Below are positions 60,059-64,000 of a stretch of DNA of 64,000 nt, piece by piece. Both the position numbers and the translations under genes were made by a program. Position 1 is the first letter of the stretch; the number at the start of each line of letters is the position of its first letter. The notes beneath the pieces are model-generated. The model was not told where the DNA came from and searched no databases. It saw only the letters and a program-made list of their open reading frames with translations. This DNA is from Nafulsella turpanensis ZLM-10. Lineage in GTDB: Bacteria; Bacteroidota; Bacteroidia; Cytophagales; Cyclobacteriaceae. Where the stretch lies: positions 124,001 to 188,000 of the forward strand of contig NZ_ANNU01000010.1 of NCBI RefSeq assembly GCF_000346615.1. The letters run 5' to 3'.

Positions 60059-60214
60059 TTAGGCTAATCCATTATTTTCAGCAATTCTGGCATTCCTACT
60101 TCCATTTAGTGCCTTCTGGTCGATTCTGCTCTTTTTAACTGACACCAGCGCAATTTCTGATAGCGCAAACAGCCCATTAAGTAAAATGAGGATGAGAATA
60201 AGTACTATTTCCAT
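60059..60214 (-). pseudogene. Truncated CorC/TlyC (CNNM) gene start
   Basis: The frame starts with MEIVLILILILLNGLFALSE, then IALVSVKKSRIDQKALNGS, the N-terminus typical of HlyC/CorC-family (CNNM-domain) transporters, and stops after 51 residues. Intact members continue for about 400 residues. No more of the gene is found upstream on this strand. Confidence 0.6.
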
Positions 60215-60482
60215 GCATTACTAAAAAATCCTATGTTTTTTTGTTTAGGAAAGAATTGAGGTTCTAATATAGAATATTAAAAGAAAACCGACTGACTTGT
60301 AAATCCTAAACATTACTACAGGCATTAAGAGAAAAAGGGGCAAAGAAAAACCGGAGAGACCCGCGTGGGAAGGCAACAAGCAGGATTAGATACATTAATT
60401 TGTATTGAGTAAAATATAACCCTTTTAACCAAAGTAACGGAAATTTAGAGATTATTTACTGAAAAGACTTTCCAAAGCTCTT

Positions 60483-60490
60483 TATATTTG
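60483..60490 (+). promoter_or_regulatory. Bacteroidota -7 promoter element
   Basis: TATATTTG matches TAnnTTTG, 26 bases upstream of the antiporter start codon. The -33 element is not clear. Confidence 0.4.
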
Positions 60491-60515
60491 TCAATTATGC
60501 CTGTTAAATAAATTT

Positions 60516-61760
60516 ATGGAATTATATTATTCATTCTCTGTCCTTATTGTTCTGGCTTCCTTTTTTGCCTACATTAATTTACGGTTCATAAAGCTACCTT
60601 CAACAATCGGCATCATGCTAATGGCCATCATTGCCTCCATTATCATCAGATTTGCAGGCGAAAGCATTTTCCCGAATACAACAGGAAAATTATTTACCCT
60701 AATATCGGAATTTGATTTTACGGAAGTACTAATGGGCGCAATGCTCAACTTCCTGCTTTTTGCCGGGGCTATTCATGTAAATTTTGCTGACCTTAAAGAG
60801 CATCGCTTACCGATATTTACTTTTTCTACGGTAAGTGTAATTATTTCCACCTTTGTAGTGGCAGGCCTTTTATATTATGTATCTCCCTTTTTTAATATTG
60901 AGCTTCCTTTTATTTACTGCCTGTTATTCGGTGCACTCATTTCTCCAACCGACCCCATTGCGGTTCTGGGCATATTAAAGAAGGCAAACGTTCCTAAATC
61001 TTTAGAAACAAAAATTGCTGGCGAATCCCTATTTAACGATGGGATGGCGGTTGTTCTGTTTGCCGTAATTTTACAATTAACCCAGGCAGATAGCCTGGAG
61101 ATTTCGTTTTCTTCTATTTCCTGGTTGCTCGTAAAGGAAGCGGCCGGAGGGCTGTTGTTAGGCCTGTTGCTGGGATATATCGCATCGAAGGCCCTGCACA
61201 ATATTGATGACTACATTGTATCTGTGCTGATTACGCTTTCGGTAGTAATGGGAGGCTACCTGATTGCGCATGCAATACATATTTCCGGTCCGCTTACCAT
61301 GGTTGCTGCCGGACTTATCATCGGGAATTACGGAAAAAGAGAAACCATGTCCCCTGTTACAAAAGATTATCTGAACAAATTTTGGGAACTCATAGATGAA
61401 ATTCTTAATGCCATCCTCTTCCTGTTTATTGGCTTCGAATTATTACTGCTTCCGGATTTAATAAACCAGTGGGCTATCGGGGCCATCGCTATTATAATCG
61501 TGCTTTTGGCAAGATTATTATCTATCTGGATCCCGTCACTCATTGTGCCATTCAGGAACAAGTTCAGCAGAGGCACACTTACCATGTTGGTATGGGGCGG
61601 GCTTAGAGGTGGCGTATCCATTGCACTGGTGTTATCCATGGACAATGGAGTATACAAAGACCTTTTATTGGAAATCACTTACTTTGTGGTAGTGTTTTCT
61701 ATTGTTGTTCAGGGCCTTAGTGTCGGGAAGGTCGCCTCCAGGGTATTGATAACGAAGTAA
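60516..61760 (+). CDS. NhaP-type Na+(K+)/H+ antiporter
   Basis: 414 residues, about 12 membrane segments, with the CPA1 signatures GALISPTDPIAVLGI, AGESLFNDGMAVVLFA and WGGLRGGVSIALVLS. Exchanges Na+ or K+ for H+. No long cytosolic tail. One of several monovalent-cation systems in the window. Confidence 0.9.
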   Translation: MELYYSFSVLIVLASFFAYINLRFIKLPSTIGIMLMAIIASIIIRFAGESIFPNTTGKLFTLISEFDFTEVLMGAMLNFLLFAGAIHVNFADLKEHRLPIFTFSTVSVIISTFVVAGLLYYVSPFFNIELPFIYCLLFGALISPTDPIAVLGILKKANVPKSLETKIAGESLFNDGMAVVLFAVILQLTQADSLEISFSSISWLLVKEAAGGLLLGLLLGYIASKALHNIDDYIVSVLITLSVVMGGYLIAHAIHISGPLTMVAAGLIIGNYGKRETMSPVTKDYLNKFWELIDEILNAILFLFIGFELLLLPDLINQWAIGAIAIIIVLLARLLSIWIPSLIVPFRNKFSRGTLTMLVWGGLRGGVSIALVLSMDNGVYKDLLLEITYFVVVFSIVVQGLSVGKVASRVLITK

Positions 61761-61997
61761 GGATTTAATGTGTCCAGACTATTTACTAATTGATTTCTGT
61801 TAACCATAGCTAACCCTCTAGACAGATGTGTAATATCGGAGATCAGCAAACCATGCCCGGACACTTCCTAAAATAAGAAAGGACTTCCTTATCGAATGGG
61901 AAGGTGTGTATGATTTTTTTCACAATTATTCTTATAACAGGATTAAAGATTTATCTGACTGATCATTTGGTAACTGGGATTCGTACCTCGAAAGATT

Positions 61998-62462
61998 TTA
62001 AAATAAAGACAGTCCGATAATGCTAAAATGGGTACTAACCGCCATGATCATGCAGGAAATAACCACCCCAATACTGGTTGCCAATAACGCTTCTTTTCTT
62101 TTAAGTTTAAAAATATACGCAGCTATAGTACCCATATAGGCTCCTGTGGTTGGCAACGGAATCATTACAAAGATCATAAGGCCCCAGAAGCCATATTTTT
62201 GTACCTGGGCTCCGACCCCTTTCCTTGCTCTGCGAATGAGCCTAATATTCTGTTTTCTGTAAAATTTGAAACGCCACAACTTAGCGTTAAAGGCGTCAAT
62301 TAAAAACATAAATAGTGGAAAAATAAGCAGATTACCAGCCAGGCCTACAGAAAAAGCAACAACAGGATTTAGGCCGTTCAATATTCCATAAGGGATACCT
62401 GCCCTGGCTTCTCCAAACGGAGAAATACTGATTAAAAAAGTATAAATGATATCGTTGATCAT
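61998..62462 (-). CDS. Small multidrug export-like protein (COG2426)
   Basis: 154 residues from the ATG at 62462. Membrane protein with SPFGEARAGIPYGILNGL and MIPLPTTGAYMGTIAAYI, typical of the COG2426 (DUF2062-unrelated) 'small multi-drug export' family. Function poorly known. A longer start at 62510 would add a non-conserved leader. Confidence 0.7.
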   Translation of the reverse strand: MINDIIYTFLISISPFGEARAGIPYGILNGLNPVVAFSVGLAGNLLIFPLFMFLIDAFNAKLWRFKFYRKQNIRLIRRARKGVGAQVQKYGFWGLMIFVMIPLPTTGAYMGTIAAYIFKLKRKEALLATSIGVVISCMIMAVSTHFSIIGLSLF

Positions 62463-62587
62463 AGATTGCAAAAAAACAAAGCTAAGGCAATTCAAATTGA
62501 TAACGTACAAAAGAGTTAGCCTTTTGTAGACCCGAAAAGATAAAATAATAAGAGAACATGGATTATAGCAGAAAGAAAATAATTGAG

Positions 62588-63319
62588 TTAAACTTTTATC
62601 TTCTGACTCTTCTTTTTCTTATCCCACCATATATAGATAACGAATCCGAGTACACTAACCACACTCACCCAAATAAGGCCGGTTTTCAAACGATCATTAT
62701 TTTCCCCCAGGTAGGCAATCAAAACGGTAAGAGGAAAGATACCCAGCATGGTAGCACCCATAAATCGCCAGTATCCCATCCGGAGCATACCTCCTACAAA
62801 GCTGATGGCATCATTCGAAAGAAAGGGTGAAAGGCGGGTAACAATGACCGCCCAAAAACCATAGTCTTCAATAAAGCCTTCAACCTTTTTTTCTGATTTT
62901 GTCCCAAGCAAACGCTCAACAAGTGGTGTTCCTATGTATGCCCCGAGCATATAGCCGATGGAAGATGCACAAAATATAGCAACCAAAATTATACCTGTTC
63001 CAAAATATGGCCCATAGGCAATTACTGTAACCACCATAAGAACTGGTGTAGGAATAACCAGCAAAAACATTTGCGCTATCATGGCCGCCACAATAACTGC
63101 AGGGCCCCATAAACCAAAGTTATTTACCCACTGCGAAATCCGCTGATCATCTCCACTGGAAAGAACATTCCAAGCTTCGGTAAAAAATTCCTGTACGGAT
63201 GGAACTACAAAGTACATCAGCACCAGAGTTCCTACCAGGGCTAATGACAAGTAGAGAGGCCATTTCGATTGATCTCTGTGTTCATCTAACGCAGTTGTTT
63301 CAGTTTCTTCTTGTTTCAT
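62588..63319 (-). CDS. TVP38/TMEM64 (DedA-superfamily) membrane protein
   Basis: 243 residues. Core with GAYIGTPLVERLLG, VIVTRLSPFLSNDAISFVGG and MLRMGYWRFMGATMLG, the SNARE-associated/VTT domain of the TVP38 family. Likely acts in membrane lipid or ion homeostasis. Confidence 0.85.
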   Translation of the reverse strand: MKQEETETTALDEHRDQSKWPLYLSLALVGTLVLMYFVVPSVQEFFTEAWNVLSSGDDQRISQWVNNFGLWGPAVIVAAMIAQMFLLVIPTPVLMVVTVIAYGPYFGTGIILVAIFCASSIGYMLGAYIGTPLVERLLGTKSEKKVEGFIEDYGFWAVIVTRLSPFLSNDAISFVGGMLRMGYWRFMGATMLGIFPLTVLIAYLGENNDRLKTGLIWVSVVSVLGFVIYIWWDKKKKSQKIKV

Positions 63320-63439
63320 TCCTGATATAATAATCTTTTAGAGAATTTATTAAATATCCTGATACACTCTCTTAGAATGGGAGGATGTCCAGGTAGTCAT
63401 TTTTTTCATGCGGCTATTTGGAAAAAATTTTACTGTTGG

Positions 63440-63970
63440 TTAAGCATTCTTATCCAGAAGATTTTGGTAGGAGGAATTTGCGCCTGTTCCGGACTTTCTG
63501 ATCACTGAAAAGCTTCCATCTGTCTCAAGGATAATAGCTTCCACTTCATTTAGGCTACTAAACTTCTTTTTTCTTACTGCTCCTATTAAGTCTTTTTTAC
63601 GAATTCTTTCCTTGAGCATGTTCTTTTTCAGAAAACTCCCATTGTAAAAGAGCAAAGTAGGTGAGGAAGTTATGAGTTTAGAAAAAGAAGATGAACGCAC
63701 CTCTATGTAAGACAGGATATACTGAAGCGCTACAAGCAACAGAAAAGTAGTGAGTGATTCCGCAATAGAAACCTTTTTTGCAGTAAGAATCCTGCCAAAG
63801 GCCGACCCCATCGCAATAGTGATCACGAAATCAAAGGCATTCATGCTGGCCAGCGTTCTTTTTCCCGAAACGCGTAAAAGAATAATTATGCCTATGTAGG
63901 TAAGGGTTCCCACCACTACTATTCGTACTATAGGTTCCCACCCACTCCAGAAAATAACTATTTTATCCAT
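63440..63970 (-). CDS. DUF421 (YetF-like) membrane protein
   Basis: 176 residues. Three membrane segments with LRVSGKRTLASMNAFDFVIT, AMGSAFGRIL, then a soluble domain KDLIGAVRKKKFSSLNEVEAIILE, the DUF421/YetF pattern. Complete within the window; its start is 30 bases from the right edge. Confidence 0.8.
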   Translation of the reverse strand: MDKIVIFWSGWEPIVRIVVVGTLTYIGIIILLRVSGKRTLASMNAFDFVITIAMGSAFGRILTAKKVSIAESLTTFLLLVALQYILSYIEVRSSSFSKLITSSPTLLFYNGSFLKKNMLKERIRKKDLIGAVRKKKFSSLNEVEAIILETDGSFSVIRKSGTGANSSYQNLLDKNA

Positions 63971-64000
63971 ATTTTATTATTCTTATGGCCTTTTTCTATT

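Noticed and set aside
1-64000. CRISPR array
   Set aside because: No regularly spaced short repeats were seen on reading the window.

Overview
The window reads as a chromosome segment of a Bacteroidota bacterium, most likely order Cytophagales. Supporting this are promoter elements of the TAnnTTTG type, few strong Shine-Dalgarno sites, and protein families common in that phylum (RhuM/Fic proteins, TVP38, a Kef-type antiporter with a USP-like tail, GH15 with tandem-USP neighbours, a UmuDC pair). The genus cannot be fixed from the sequence alone. All assignments come from reading motifs; no database search was run.

Layout. (1) 0-2.5 kb: a partial secreted protein, a LuxR-type regulator and tRNA-Arg(CCU). 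Next to the tRNA lies a degraded second copy of its 3' half, which looks like an old integration scar. (2) 2.8-5.8 kb: a short accessory cassette with two small DNA-binding proteins, a replication-initiator-like winged-helix protein and a membrane protein ending in a eukaryote-style C2H2 zinc finger. (3) 6.3-12 kb: host genes for a tandem universal stress protein, a GH15 glycosidase and a Kef-type antiporter, then a decayed RhuM-Fic fusion gene.

(4) 12.7-48.4 kb: a mosaic mobile element, the most interesting part. Its core has three parts. The first is an unbroken plus-strand operon of 18 genes (13.1-23.7 kb) that resembles the morphogenesis and lysis module of a tailless, membrane-containing virus. 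It encodes many single-pass membrane proteins, a series of small beta-rich proteins with similar C-termini, an LEA14-like protein, a transglutaminase-fold protein, a peptidoglycan-binding protein, a CHAP hydrolase, a YkuD-like protein and an annexin-like repeat protein. The second is a plus-strand DNA-processing set: a small basic protein, an N6-adenine methyltransferase, a RadC/JAB protein and a 1462-residue DarB-like helicase. The third, at the right end, is a minus-strand operon with a RecA-fold ATPase and two spanin-like membrane/coiled-coil proteins. Inserted between core blocks, mostly on the opposite strand, is defence-type cargo: IetAS (AAA ATPase plus subtilase), a proteasome-like Ntn hydrolase, a type III restriction-modification system with an embedded RhuM gene, a GmrSD-type DUF262/DUF1524 protein and a PD-(D/E)XK nuclease. 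A short motif (consensus roughly [LVI][DSN]G[LFM]) recurs in structural proteins, RadC, the helicase and the ATPase, which suggests these scattered genes form one system. No integrase, transposase or terminase was recognised in the window.

(5) 48.6-64 kb: host genes, mostly membrane transport and ion homeostasis. They include a fatty acid hydroxylase, a CaCA exchanger fused to EF-hands beside a free EF-hand lipoprotein, a CDF metal exporter, YnfA, UmuDC, an AI-2E family transporter, a TrkH-type K+ transporter, an NhaP-type antiporter, a COG2426 protein, TVP38 and a DUF421 protein. The spacers here contain truncated gene remnants (an antiporter N-terminus and a CorC/TlyC N-terminus).
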